Origin: Diaphorobacter sp. HDW4A
GTDB taxonomy: Bacteria; Pseudomonadota; Gammaproteobacteria; Burkholderiales; Burkholderiaceae_C
Assembly (NCBI RefSeq): GCF_011305995.1
Contig: NZ_CP049910.1
Span: forward strand, 3,224,001-3,288,000
Length of the DNA: 64,000 bases
Reading direction: 5' to 3'
The notes under the pieces were generated by a model, which worked only from the letters and a program-made list of their open reading frames with translations, had not been told where the DNA came from and searched no databases. Shown here piece after piece: positions 41,974-51,405 of the stretch. Every line of letters begins with the position of its first letter. The first letter of the stretch is position 1. Position numbers and translations under genes: made by a program.

Positions 41974-42975
41974 CTACTTGCCCAGCGCCTTTCTCACATA
42001 CTCCGTGGTCACGAAGGGGGCGTAGTCCGGCTTCACGGACTGCACCTTGCCCTGCCACTTGAGGAAGGCGGCGGTGAACTTCATCGCCGTCGATGCCCAG
42101 CCATCAAGCCAGCGCGTGCTGAGCTGCTCTTCCGCGCTCGGGAAACGATAGAGCGCCATCGATGCAGGCACATCCTTGGCATCGGCCTTGGACCATTTGG
42201 CAATGGCCTTGATCGGTGCGGAATCCGGCGTCCAGCGCGCAAGTTCACCGCGAACCTGCGTGCTTGCGCGGTCCAGCGCCCTGACCATGGCCACCATGAA
42301 CTCCGGATGCTCCTTCGCCCACTTCGCGTTCACAGCGATGCCTTCGTAGGTCAGAAAACCCATCTTGGCAATGCTGCCCGAGGTGGCAATGACCGTACCA
42401 CTTTTCTTGACGCTTCCAAGCACGGGATCCCACACAAAGGTCGCGTCGATGTCGCCACTCTCCCACGCTTTGGCAATTTCGGGCGGCCGCATGTTCATGA
42501 TGATCACGCGCTTGGGGTCGACCCCTTCATTGTTGAGCGCCGCAATCAACTGGTAGTGCGCGGTGGAAAGAAACGGCACACCGATGCGCTTGCCCACCAG
42601 ATCCTTGAAATTCTTGATGTGGCTGCCATCGCGCGCCACCAGTGCCTCGGCATCCGCGATGTCGGCCGAAATCCAGAACAGCTTGATGTCCTGTCCCTGC
42701 GTCGCAGCAGCCGTGAGCGGGCTCGACCCCACCTCGCCCAATTGCACCTCGCCCGCGCCCATCGCACCGATCACATCCGCGCCACCTGAAAACATGCGCC
42801 AGTCGATCTTGTAGCCCGTGGCTTTCTCGACCTCGCCGGACTCCATCACCAGCCTGAGCGGCACCGGCATGTCCTGATACGCAAACCGCACCGTCTTTTC
42901 GGCGGCAAACGCCGTTCCGGTCACCGCCAACACCGCCGCCGCTGCCGTACCCTGCAGCAAACTCCGCTTTCTCAT
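41974..42975 (-). CDS. TauA-like taurine/sulfonate-binding protein
   Basis: A 333-residue periplasmic binding protein with a signal peptide (residues 1-24, GTAAAAVLAVTGTAFAAE). It matches TauA: VRFAYQDMPVPLRLVMESGEVEKATGY, FSGGADVIGAMGAGEVQLGEVGSSPLTAAATQG, MRPPEIAKAWESGDIDATFVWDPVLG. It would bind taurine or another sulfonate. No tauB/tauC gene is adjacent, so the permease must be elsewhere. AGGAGACCAGAGG precedes the start. Confidence 0.85.
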   Translation of the reverse strand: MRKRSLLQGTAAAAVLAVTGTAFAAEKTVRFAYQDMPVPLRLVMESGEVEKATGYKIDWRMFSGGADVIGAMGAGEVQLGEVGSSPLTAAATQGQDIKLFWISADIADAEALVARDGSHIKNFKDLVGKRIGVPFLSTAHYQLIAALNNEGVDPKRVIIMNMRPPEIAKAWESGDIDATFVWDPVLGSVKKSGTVIATSGSIAKMGFLTYEGIAVNAKWAKEHPEFMVAMVRALDRASTQVRGELARWTPDSAPIKAIAKWSKADAKDVPASMALYRFPSAEEQLSTRWLDGWASTAMKFTAAFLKWQGKVQSVKPDYAPFVTTEYVRKALGK

Positions 42976-43335
42976 ACCTCTGGTCTCCTTGCGTTTTGAA
43001 AAACTGCGAGGAGGGAGCCCGTATCAACCGGTTCCTTGGCGCCCTCCCTCTCCTGACCTGCCTTCACGTTTCTTCCGCGCTGCGTTGTGAGCAGGCGGTG
43101 ATTTGAAATGTAAATATTTGTCACTTATCCTAGGACTGCGCGGAAGGAACGCAATAGGGCTTTGCACGGCAGAAGGCGGATTCGGATGGCAATCACAGGG
43201 GTTTCCGCAGGGGCTTGGGAGTTGATCTATTGACAGATTTCTTGCGGTGGGCAACGCAGATGCTCCCGCTAAAGAGCCCCGTCAATGCCTGCGACAAATG
43301 CGCTTGGCACGCAAGCTGCGATAGAGTCATGCGCC
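42976..43335. other. Intergenic region between tauA-like and XRE genes
   Basis: A 360-base divergent gap with an AT-rich stretch (43100-43130). It must contain both promoters. I see no confident promoter, operator or small gene. Confidence 0.5.
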
Positions 43336-44154
43336 ATGATCCCCCTCAAAATGGACTCGGCACAAGCAACGTCACCGGTGGGCCGAATGGTGCGAGACTG
43401 GCGTCTGAGGCGGCACCTCAGCCAGATGGATCTCGCGCTCGAGGCCGGGCTTTCCACACGGCATCTGAGCTTCATCGAGACAGGCCGTTCGAAGCCAAGT
43501 GCCGAGCTGCTGATGTCCGTGGCCCAACGACTTGACGTGCCGCTTCGAGAACGCAACACCATGCTCCTCGCAGCGGGCTATGCACCGCGATATGCGCAGC
43601 GCAATCTGCAGTCGCCCGACATGCGCCTCGTTCACGAGGCACTCTCTCGACTGCTCGATGCACATCACCCCTACCCAGCGTTGGTGCTCGACCGCCACTG
43701 GAACGTGGTGCTCGCCAATCCCGCAGCGGCAGTGCTCGTCAGCCTGCTGCCAAACGAACTGCGTGAGCCCTCCGTCAACATTTATCGTGCGTCACTGCAC
43801 CCCGATGGACTTGCGCGCTACACCCGCAATCTGCAGGACTGGTCAACGCATCTGCTGGCCCATCTGCGACGCTCGATCGAAAGCAGCGGCGACCCTGTAC
43901 TCACCGCGCTGGAGGCGGAGGTCCTCGCCTACCCCGGGTTGAACGAAGCAGGCGACGAAGCAAGCACATCGGCGGACGTGCATGCGTTGCTCGTGCCCTG
44001 TGTTCTGGACTTGCCAACGGCCAGTCTGTCGCTGTTCACCACACTCACAAGCTTTGGCACACCGCAGGACGTGACCTTGCAGGAGCTCTGCGTGGAAATG
44101 TTCTATCCGGCAGACGCGGCCAGTGAAGCTGCTTTGCGGGCGATGTCAAGCTGA
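43336..44154 (+). CDS. XRE-family regulator with MmyB-like domain
   Basis: A 272-residue transcription regulator. HTH at residues about 15-70 (VRDWRLRRHLSQMDLALEAGLSTRHLSFIETGRSKPSAELL) followed by an MmyB-like ligand domain (LVHEALSRLLDAHHPYPALVLDRHWNVVLANPAA; LCVEMFYPAD). MmyB domains bind fatty-acyl ligands in some relatives. Start taken at ATG 43336; ATG 43351 is an alternative. Target unknown; the downstream genes may be co-regulated. Confidence 0.88.
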   Translation: MIPLKMDSAQATSPVGRMVRDWRLRRHLSQMDLALEAGLSTRHLSFIETGRSKPSAELLMSVAQRLDVPLRERNTMLLAAGYAPRYAQRNLQSPDMRLVHEALSRLLDAHHPYPALVLDRHWNVVLANPAAAVLVSLLPNELREPSVNIYRASLHPDGLARYTRNLQDWSTHLLAHLRRSIESSGDPVLTALEAEVLAYPGLNEAGDEASTSADVHALLVPCVLDLPTASLSLFTTLTSFGTPQDVTLQELCVEMFYPADAASEAALRAMSS

Positions 44155-44260
44155 GGCCCCCTTGCGCACATGACCTCCGAGGTAATCGACGTTTGGCACG
44201 ACATTTTCTACGCTTACTCCTGACTCGGGCGCATTGCCCGTTTTTCAAGGAGATCTCAAC

Positions 44261-44677
44261 ATGCCTACCGTTACCAACCACTCGGGTCTCAGGAACATTC
44301 TGCGTCTCGATGCCGTCACCTGCTCGGCCGTCGCCGTGCTGCAGTTGGTCCTCGCACAGCCGCTTGCTTCGTTGCTCGGGCTGGATTCCATGCTTCTGAT
44401 CGGCAGCGCGATCTTTCTTCTGGGATATGTCTGTCTATTGCTCGCGACAGCCCACGCCATGAACATCTGGACATGGCTTCTGCAAGTTATCGTCATCGGC
44501 AACTTAGGCTGGGGCCTGGGCTGCCTTGCGCTGACGGTGGGGGCAAGTGGCGTTACCCGATTGGGACAGGCCTATCTCGCCCTCCAGGCGGTGGTGGTGT
44601 TCGTGATTGCAGCATGGCAATGGCGTGCAGGCAGTCAGCAAGTCACGTCGGCTGCCATGCCCCCAAAGCACGCCTGA
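44261..44677 (+). CDS. Small membrane protein, unknown
   Basis: A 138-residue protein with four predicted membrane helices (AVTCSAVAVLQLVLAQPLAS; LLIGSAIFLLGYVCLLLATA; WLLQVIVIGNLGWGLGCLAL; LALQAVVVFVIAAW). An ideal AAGGAGAT precedes the ATG by seven bases. It resembles short uncharacterised DoxX-like/DUF membrane proteins. Followed after 28 bases by the DUF1330 gene, so probably the same operon. Confidence 0.75.
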   Translation: MPTVTNHSGLRNILRLDAVTCSAVAVLQLVLAQPLASLLGLDSMLLIGSAIFLLGYVCLLLATAHAMNIWTWLLQVIVIGNLGWGLGCLALTVGASGVTRLGQAYLALQAVVVFVIAAWQWRAGSQQVTSAAMPPKHA

Positions 44678-44705
44678 TGCGCACAACAAGAACCGAAAGC
44701 GCGCC

Positions 44706-45047
44706 ATGACCGCCTATGCAATCGCTCTGATCCCAGACCTGCAATTCGGCCCCGACATTGCGGACTACCTGCAGCGCATCGACGCCACCCTAAAGCCCTA
44801 CTCTGGCGCGTTTCAAGTCCACGGAACGCGCCCGGAGATGAAAGAGGGCGTATTCGATGGCGACTGCGTGGTGATCGGCTTTCCAAGCATCGAACAAGCC
44901 CGCACATGGTATGACTCACCAGCCTATGCCGAATTGATTGCACTGCGTACACGGCATGGCCGGTCCACTGTATTTCTACTGAACGGTCAGCCACCCGGGT
45001 ACAAGGCAGCCTCGTCGCTTGAGAAGTTGACCCGTTCTCGCGCGTGA
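44706..45047 (+). CDS. DUF1330 dimeric alpha+beta barrel protein
   Basis: A 113-residue cytoplasmic protein with the DUF1330 fold (ALIPDLQFGPDIADYLQRIDATLKPYSGAFQVHG; GDCVVIGFPSIEQARTWYDSPAYAELIALR). The phrase W-YDSPAY is the family signature. Function unknown, sometimes linked with detoxification. The gene is convergent with pmbA. Confidence 0.88.
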   Translation: MTAYAIALIPDLQFGPDIADYLQRIDATLKPYSGAFQVHGTRPEMKEGVFDGDCVVIGFPSIEQARTWYDSPAYAELIALRTRHGRSTVFLLNGQPPGYKAASSLEKLTRSRA

Positions 45048-45080
45048 AACGTGGGCCTCAGGCGCGCGAAACGCTTGCCA

Positions 45081-46490
45081 TCAGCTACCCGCCACCTTCA
45101 TCTTGTTGATCAGCACCGAGCCCACGGTTTTGGCACCGTAGTTGTAAGCATCGGCTCCCACGGCGACGATGCCGGCGAGCATGTCCTTCAGGTTGCCCGC
45201 GATGGTGATCTCCTGCACCGGGAAGGCGATCTTGCCTTTTTCCACCCAGAAGCCGCTTGCGCCACGCGAATAGTCGCCGGTCACGTAGTTCACGCCCTGG
45301 CCCATCAGCTCGATCACGAAGAGGCCGGTGCCGAGCTTTTCAAGCATCGCGTCCAGATCGTCGCCCGAGCGGGTCAGCCGGGAGGTCAGCGTGAGGTTGT
45401 GCGATCCACCGGCGTTGCCCGTGGTCTTCATGCCCAGCTTGCGCGCCGAGTAGCTAGAGAGGAAATAGCCCTCCACGCGACCGGCGTCGACCACCTTGCG
45501 GGCCTGCACGCGAACGCCTTCTTCGTCGTACGGCGAGCTGCCCTTGCCGCCGAGGATGAACGGGTCTTCCGCAATGTCGATGTGCTTGGGGAACACGTCC
45601 GTGCCGAGCGAGTCGACCAGAAAGGTGCTCTTGCGGTACAGCGCGCCGCCGCTCACGGCCTGCACGAAACCGCCGAGCAGACCTGCAGCCAGCGTCGATT
45701 CGAACAGCACCGGGCACTCGGTCGTGCGCACCTTGCGGCTGCCGAGGCGGCTGAGCGCGCGTTCAGCGGCGTAGCGGCCAATCGCCTCGGGCGAGGCCAG
45801 ATCCTTGGCGTTGCGCATGGAGCTGTACCAAGCGTCGCGCTGCATCTCGGCATTGCGGCCGGGCAGCGACGCAATGGGCGCCACCGACACGCTGTGGCGC
45901 GAGCTCGCGTAACCGCCACGGAAACCGCGTGTGTGGGCGCTGAAGAAATGGCTTTGCTGGGCGGACACGCCCGCACCTTCGCTGTTGGTGATGCGCTTGC
46001 TGGTGGAAAGCGCCGCCGCCTCGCATTCGAGGGACAGGCGTGCAGCTTCTTCACTCGTCACCGCCCAAGGATGGAACAGTTCCAGATCGCGATGGGTGTT
46101 CTCGGGGGCAATATCCTCTGCATCCGGTAGGCCAGCCACGGGGTCTTCGGCAGTGAAACGCGCAATGTCGTAAGCTGCCTGCACCGTGCGCTCGATCGCT
46201 GCCGGTGAAAAATCCGAGGTGCTCGCGTTGCCGCGGCGATGGCCGATATAAACCGTCACGCCCAACGACTTGTCGCGGTTGCGCTCTACCGTTTCCAACT
46301 CGCCTTTTCGCACATTCACGCTCAGGCCGCACGCCTCCGAGGCATCCGCACCGGCGTCGGTGGCGCCGAGCTTCTTGGCATGAGCCAGAGCCTGATCCAC
46401 CAGATCGGCAAAGAAGTCGCGGGTATAGCTAAATCCGCTCTCTGGCTGGGTCAGGGCGGCATTCTTGGCGTTGGAAGGGGATTTTTTCAT
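45081..46490 (-). CDS. pmbA: Metalloprotease PmbA/TldE
   Basis: A 469-residue TldE/PmbA protein. With TldD it matures microcin B17-like peptides and degrades CcdA. N-terminal half: VNVRKGELETVERNRDKSLGVTVYIGHRRGNASTSDF. C-terminal half: PVLFESTLAAGLLGGFVQAVSGGALYRKSTFL, GNLKDMLAGIVAVGAD. The HExxxH zinc motif is carried by TldD, not by this subunit. ATG 46490 (MKKSPSN) is preferred over GTG 46514. Divergent from yjgA, a common pairing. Confidence 0.94.
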   Translation of the reverse strand: MKKSPSNAKNAALTQPESGFSYTRDFFADLVDQALAHAKKLGATDAGADASEACGLSVNVRKGELETVERNRDKSLGVTVYIGHRRGNASTSDFSPAAIERTVQAAYDIARFTAEDPVAGLPDAEDIAPENTHRDLELFHPWAVTSEEAARLSLECEAAALSTSKRITNSEGAGVSAQQSHFFSAHTRGFRGGYASSRHSVSVAPIASLPGRNAEMQRDAWYSSMRNAKDLASPEAIGRYAAERALSRLGSRKVRTTECPVLFESTLAAGLLGGFVQAVSGGALYRKSTFLVDSLGTDVFPKHIDIAEDPFILGGKGSSPYDEEGVRVQARKVVDAGRVEGYFLSSYSARKLGMKTTGNAGGSHNLTLTSRLTRSGDDLDAMLEKLGTGLFVIELMGQGVNYVTGDYSRGASGFWVEKGKIAFPVQEITIAGNLKDMLAGIVAVGADAYNYGAKTVGSVLINKMKVAGS

Positions 46491-46571
46491 ATCGGCGGCT
46501 ATGATACTTGCCACTTTGAGCCCCTGTTCGGCACTTGACCGAATGGCCGGGGCCCGCTACCAACTACTGAC

Positions 46572-47228
46572 ATGCCACGCAAACTCAAAAAAGGCTACTT
46601 CGTGAGAGGTCAATTCGTTGCTGAAGGCAGCGAACTCGACATTCAACTGAAGGCCGAACTCAAGGGAACCGATGGTTCCACCAGAACCGAACTCAAACGC
46701 GAAAGCGATGAGTTGCAGAACCTTGGCAAAGATCTGCTGAGCCTGCGCGCCGACCTGTTCAATCGTTTGAACCTGCCCGAAAAGCTCCATGAGGCGATTC
46801 TCGAGGCCAAGCGCATCACCAATTTCGAGGGCAAGCGCCGCCAGATGCAATACGTCGGCAAGCTAATGCGCAAGCTCGAGGAAAGTGAAGTCGCGGCCGT
46901 GCGCCAGGCGCTCGACGAGCAGCGCAACGGCTCGGCCGCCGAGAAGCTCTCACTGCATCTGGCCGAACAATGGCGCGACCGCCTGATCGCCCATGAAGAG
47001 TCGCTCGCGGTCTGGCTTGAGCAGTTCCCCCGTACTGATATCCAGCAGGCCCGGGCACTGATCCGCCAAGCCCGCAAGGATGCCCCTGCCGAAGACAAGG
47101 CCGCTGAATCGCAGGGCCTCGCCCCGCGCAAGACGCGTGCCTACCGCGATCTGTTTCAGCTGGTGCGCGAACAACTCGAAGACACCAAGACCCAATCCGA
47201 CGCCGAGTCCCACGAAGACGACGCGTAA
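46572..47228 (+). CDS. darP: Ribosome-associated protein YjgA (DarP)
   Basis: A 218-residue helical protein of the YjgA/DarP family, a late assembly factor of the 50S subunit. Signature: ELKRESDELQNLGKDLLSL, EAKRITNFEGKRRQMQYVGKLMRKL, RDRLIAHEESLAVWLEQFP, RTDIQQARALIRQARKD. Followed by mog after 18 bases. Confidence 0.94.
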   Translation: MPRKLKKGYFVRGQFVAEGSELDIQLKAELKGTDGSTRTELKRESDELQNLGKDLLSLRADLFNRLNLPEKLHEAILEAKRITNFEGKRRQMQYVGKLMRKLEESEVAAVRQALDEQRNGSAAEKLSLHLAEQWRDRLIAHEESLAVWLEQFPRTDIQQARALIRQARKDAPAEDKAAESQGLAPRKTRAYRDLFQLVREQLEDTKTQSDAESHEDDA

Positions 47229-47246
47229 GCGAGCCCACACAACAGC

Positions 47247-47867
47247 ATGAGCACGACCTCGACACTGCCGCCCCTGCCCGCCACACCACAAACGGTGAAG
47301 ATCGGCATCGTCTCGATCAGCGACCGTGCGAGTACCGGCGTCTACGAAGACAAGGGTTTGCCCGCGCTCAAGGAATGGCTTGCGCACGCGCTGCACAACC
47401 CCATCGACTTCGAAGCGCGCCTGATCCCCGACGAAAAGGACGGCATCAGCGCCACGCTCGTCGACCTAGTGAACGCTGGCTGCTCCCTGGTGCTCACCAC
47501 CGGCGGCACCGGCCCTTCACCGCGCGATGTGACGCCTGAAGCGACCCTCGCTGTGGCCGACAAGGAGATGCCGGGCTTTGGCGAGCAGATGCGCCAGATC
47601 AGCCTCGCATTCGTGCCCACGGCCATCCTCTCGCGCCAAGTCGCGGTGATTCGCGGCCAGAGCCTGATCATCAACCTGCCCGGCCAGCCCAAGGCCATCG
47701 CCGAAACGCTCGAAGGCCTCAAGGCCGCAGACGGATCACAAAAGGTCAACGGCATCTTCGCCGCTGTGCCTTACTGCATCGACCTGATCGGTGGTCCGTA
47801 TCTCGAAACCAAGGACGATGTCTGCAAAGGCTTTCGCCCCAAAACGGCGGTGCGCACACGCGGCTGA
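47247..47867 (+). CDS. mog: Molybdopterin adenylyltransferase
   Basis: A 206-residue MogA. It adenylates molybdopterin before molybdenum insertion. Motifs: IGIVSISDRASTGVYEDKGLPAL, LVLTTGGTGPSPRDVTPEAT, SLIINLPGQPKAIAETL, CIDLIGGPYLET. It supplies cofactor for enzymes such as the molybdenum hydroxylase at 62 kb (inference). A bidirectional terminator follows. Confidence 0.96.
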   Translation: MSTTSTLPPLPATPQTVKIGIVSISDRASTGVYEDKGLPALKEWLAHALHNPIDFEARLIPDEKDGISATLVDLVNAGCSLVLTTGGTGPSPRDVTPEATLAVADKEMPGFGEQMRQISLAFVPTAILSRQVAVIRGQSLIINLPGQPKAIAETLEGLKAADGSQKVNGIFAAVPYCIDLIGGPYLETKDDVCKGFRPKTAVRTRG

Positions 47868-47890
47868 TCGGCCCGCACTCCCAAGAATGA

Positions 47891-47925
47891 AAAGAGCCGC
47901 TACACGCCAGCTGTAGCGGCTCTTT
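47891..47925. terminator. Bidirectional terminator
   Basis: AAAGAGCCGCTACA (47891-47904) pairs with TGTAGCGGCTCTTT (47912-47925), a perfect 14-bp stem with A and T flanks. It separates mog from the convergent phosphodiesterase gene. Confidence 0.85.
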
Positions 47926-47973
47926 CCGTTTGCAGGGACTCACCAACTCAAAAGTGAGCCCCGCCTCCCCCTA

Positions 47974-50900
47974 TCAGTGGGTCAACACATTGTTGGCGCG
48001 GTTGCGACGGCGCCAGCGCATCCAGGCCAGCGCACCCACAGCCCACGACAGGCTGATCAGACCACCCGCACCCAATGTTGGCACCGGTGCCACGGCGCCC
48101 GCCGGAGGCGTCACCGGACCGACCACACCGACGCCGCCCGGATCGCTGATTGAGCCGTTGGCCACGAGGTCGTCGTCGCCATCCTCGCCATCGGTGAGCG
48201 TGAGCGTAACCTTGTTGCCGCTGATCTGCGCACCGCCAAAGACATACCAGTGCGGCGTTCCATTGGCTTTGGTCCTACCATACTTGTAATACTTGGCATT
48301 GGCCGGTAAAGCCTCTGGATAGACCAGCTCCACCGTCGCCTGCTTGCCCACCTCGCCGCCCTTCAGCTTGAAACTCGTCACGCCAAACGGAAAGCTCATG
48401 TTCTCCGGCGCGCTTGACGCTGCAGCAACCGACAGCGCGTTGCTTACATCAAATGCCCACAGCCCCGTGCCGCCACCTGTCACCGTGGCGATGACTGAGC
48501 CGCTCTTGCCGACGGGGCTGAGCGCCGCTTCGGCAGGCAGCGACTTGAAGGTGAAGTTCACCGAGCAATTGCCGCTGATGACGCCCGTGGTGTAGACCGT
48601 GAAGTCTGCATTCCACGACCCGGCCGGGCAATCGCCGGCAGGGGCCACGCCTGCCACCGTATATCCGGCGGCGGGCGCTATGGTGCAGGCGCTGGCCTGA
48701 CCGGGCACCGCGCCGCTACAGACGACAGCGCCACCACTTGCGGAATTTGATGTACCCGTCACGCTGCCGGTGCCATCACCCACAATCAAGGTCACGGGCT
48801 GGGAGAAGATCGCATAGCTGTAGGTACCGTCGCCCATCTGGTAGCGATAACCGGGCATCACCACGGCCGTGCCCGCACTTGTGAATTTGACGGTTCCATT
48901 GCTGGGGGCCTCGGCCAGCGCCGTTCCGCCCAGCACGACGAGTTCATTGGCCGCCACCGTCGACGCCTGACCCAGTTGCGTGGTCAGATTCACGTTCAGC
49001 GAAGTTACCTCGTTCAGCGCTACCTTCGAAGGCAGCGCAGCAACGGTGATCTCGACCGGGAAGTTGGTTGCGTACTTCGCGTAGTTGGTCGTGATGCCAT
49101 TCGTACCCCAGCTGTAGAACTTGTAGAAGTCCGCAGTGCCGTCGATCGTCCACGGCCAGAAGGTGGTGCCGCGGTGCTTGGCCGCCTCCATGGTCGCACG
49201 CTTGATGTTGGCGGACGAAGGGTTGTAAGTGGAGTTGTAGTTCTGCGTTGCGTTGAGCACCGTGCGTACATCGTTGAGCAAGGTGCCCGAGTCGGCACCG
49301 CCGCCCAGGTAGCCGAGCGCGAGATCCGGAATCTCGGTTGTGCTCAGTTGCATCTGGTTGGTGACAAACGAGATCGCAATCGACTGATCGGCCACCCCCT
49401 CTTGCTCCATCTCCTTCTTCAACTGCGTCACCACAGCGGGCGTGCTGCTTTTGATCTCAATGAAATGCGTGATCGGCTTGTTCTTGAATGCCTGAAAGTA
49501 CTCACGCATCGTCGGCACCTGCAGGCCTTGGGTCTTGGTCCGCAACGCCTTCACCTGTTCCAGCGACATACTCTCGATGCTGCCTGTGCCGTTGGTCGTT
49601 CGATCGACCGTGTCGTCATGCATGATGACCAAATGACCATCAGTGGTGATGTAGATGTCGTTTTCCACCGCATCGGCACCAGCGGCCACCGCCGCCTTGG
49701 CGCTCTCCAGCGTGTTCTCGTCATTTTCCGTTCCCGCAGGCATGCCGCGATGGCCTATGACCAGCGGCTTGCGCAGTAGCGTATTGGCAGGCAACTTGCG
49801 CAGCACTTCTGCGTAGACGGTACTGTCGCTGGCGATCACGCCGTTGACGCCCGTGGTCAGCACCTGCGCTGCTTGCTCGGCGGACTTCGCATCGGACTGG
49901 GCCCACACGGTAATCAACAAGCGCTGCAGATGCGCGACAAATGCACGCTTTAGCAGATTTGCGGGCAGCACGGCGATCTTGGCGCGGGCGCGGTTGGTGT
50001 CGCCACTGATCTTGAGCAGCGACGCTGTCGAGTCGTCCAGCGCACTGGAAGAAAAATCCACGGCCGTACGAACGGATGGAAGCTGCTTGCGTGCGGACAG
50101 CAGAATATCCACGTTGTCCGACAAGAAAGTGATGTCGGAGAGCGCATGAACATCGTTAGAAAACGCGACCAAGGCGTCCACTGTCGCCTGATCCTTGATG
50201 CGAACGACCGGCACCGTTACGCGTGTGGACTGCGCAAACAGGTCTTTCAAGGTACCCAGCTTCTCGCCGCCCGAACCCGTGAGATTGAGCGAGCTGTCCA
50301 GCGTGAAAAGCGAGTTGCTGGAGCCATCGCCACCGTTGGCTGCCAACGTGCCCATGCCTTGCACGAGAGTCGGTGCCATCGATACGGATGTGCCTGTATC
50401 CTGCACCGCTACTGGCATATCGAACTCGGGCAGCGGCGTGAGCTGCTCGGTCACCTTCACGCTCTTGACGCGATACAGCGCACCCGCGGTCTGCAGCCCT
50501 ACGCCGCCTTTTTCGAGACCACTTGTCAGCGTGACATCGTGCAGCAGCACATCGTTCAAATACTGACGCACACGATTGCCATACACGACCACCGTGGCCT
50601 TGTAGGTCTTGCTCTTGTCGATGGCTTCAGTGAATGACTTCGTGTTCTGCACCGTCCAGACACCCGCTTGGCGACGGGCAAATTCCGTACCGCTGGCGGC
50701 CGTTGCATTCTGACGGATCGCGAATTGCTGATAGGGCTCGTACGCGGGCGTGCCGGTGCTGGCCGATGTGCGATACATCACGCTGCCCCAACGCGCGGTG
50801 TCAAGTGCGCTGTCGATTGTGAATTCCACATCCACCCGGTAATTGGACAGCGCCTCCAGGCTTTCTGGCAACATCACGGCGGTCATGCTGGTCGAGGCTG

Positions 50901-51201
50901 CCTTGGTCCCGTCGATCAGCAGATTCCCCGTGGCGGAGTCGATCGAGACCGTACCTTTGGCCGCGTTCCAAGTTGGCAAGCGCCATCCGGCAGGCACGCT
51001 CGCTGATTTGTCCGTGAACGACTGATTGATGTAGACCGTCGCCAACGCATCAGCCTTCGTCAGCTTGGCCTCCAGCGCCATACGCGCTGCTCCGGAACTA
51101 CCGGCTTTGACGCCAACCACCGTTGTTGGATCAGCGGTTGCGGCTTGCGCGGAAAGGACGAGCAAGGTCGCCATGGCGGCAACCAGTTTGGTGTTATGCA
51201 T
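47974..51201 (-). CDS. Secreted glycerophosphodiester phosphodiesterase with IPTL-CTERM tail
   Basis: A 1075-residue exported protein. Signal peptide residues 1-23. Residues about 60-260 form a lectin-like region (YEPYQQFAIRQNATAASG; YLNDVLLHDVTLTSG). A GDPD domain at about 480-720 has catalytic HRG (VIGHRGMPAGTENDENTLES), END (AVENDIYI), MHDDTVDRTTNGTG and FIEIKS. Ig-like/cysteine-containing segments follow. The C-terminus is VPTLGAGGLISLSWAVGALA plus an Arg-rich end, an IPTL-CTERM sorting motif (V in place of I). It would be anchored or processed at the cell surface and cleave glycerophosphodiesters for phosphate and glycerol. Start at 51201. Confidence 0.88.
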   Translation of the reverse strand: MHNTKLVAAMATLLVLSAQAATADPTTVVGVKAGSSGAARMALEAKLTKADALATVYINQSFTDKSASVPAGWRLPTWNAAKGTVSIDSATGNLLIDGTKAASTSMTAVMLPESLEALSNYRVDVEFTIDSALDTARWGSVMYRTSASTGTPAYEPYQQFAIRQNATAASGTEFARRQAGVWTVQNTKSFTEAIDKSKTYKATVVVYGNRVRQYLNDVLLHDVTLTSGLEKGGVGLQTAGALYRVKSVKVTEQLTPLPEFDMPVAVQDTGTSVSMAPTLVQGMGTLAANGGDGSSNSLFTLDSSLNLTGSGGEKLGTLKDLFAQSTRVTVPVVRIKDQATVDALVAFSNDVHALSDITFLSDNVDILLSARKQLPSVRTAVDFSSSALDDSTASLLKISGDTNRARAKIAVLPANLLKRAFVAHLQRLLITVWAQSDAKSAEQAAQVLTTGVNGVIASDSTVYAEVLRKLPANTLLRKPLVIGHRGMPAGTENDENTLESAKAAVAAGADAVENDIYITTDGHLVIMHDDTVDRTTNGTGSIESMSLEQVKALRTKTQGLQVPTMREYFQAFKNKPITHFIEIKSSTPAVVTQLKKEMEQEGVADQSIAISFVTNQMQLSTTEIPDLALGYLGGGADSGTLLNDVRTVLNATQNYNSTYNPSSANIKRATMEAAKHRGTTFWPWTIDGTADFYKFYSWGTNGITTNYAKYATNFPVEITVAALPSKVALNEVTSLNVNLTTQLGQASTVAANELVVLGGTALAEAPSNGTVKFTSAGTAVVMPGYRYQMGDGTYSYAIFSQPVTLIVGDGTGSVTGTSNSASGGAVVCSGAVPGQASACTIAPAAGYTVAGVAPAGDCPAGSWNADFTVYTTGVISGNCSVNFTFKSLPAEAALSPVGKSGSVIATVTGGGTGLWAFDVSNALSVAAASSAPENMSFPFGVTSFKLKGGEVGKQATVELVYPEALPANAKYYKYGRTKANGTPHWYVFGGAQISGNKVTLTLTDGEDGDDDLVANGSISDPGGVGVVGPVTPPAGAVAPVPTLGAGGLISLSWAVGALAWMRWRRRNRANNVLTH

Positions 51202-51405
51202 TGTTCTATGCCCTCGTTGAAAACCAGCAAGTTTTTCAAGCGCGCATGACAAGGTCTTTATCGTTTGATGAACATGGTTGTCATATTGCCTCGTTCCGCG
51301 CCATGGAACGAAGTCGTACGCTGCCCACACAACCCAACGCCAGCAGCAAAGGCGCATCACGCTTAGACTGCGCATTTTCACGCGACGAGCCTAGACCCTC
51401 ACTGC

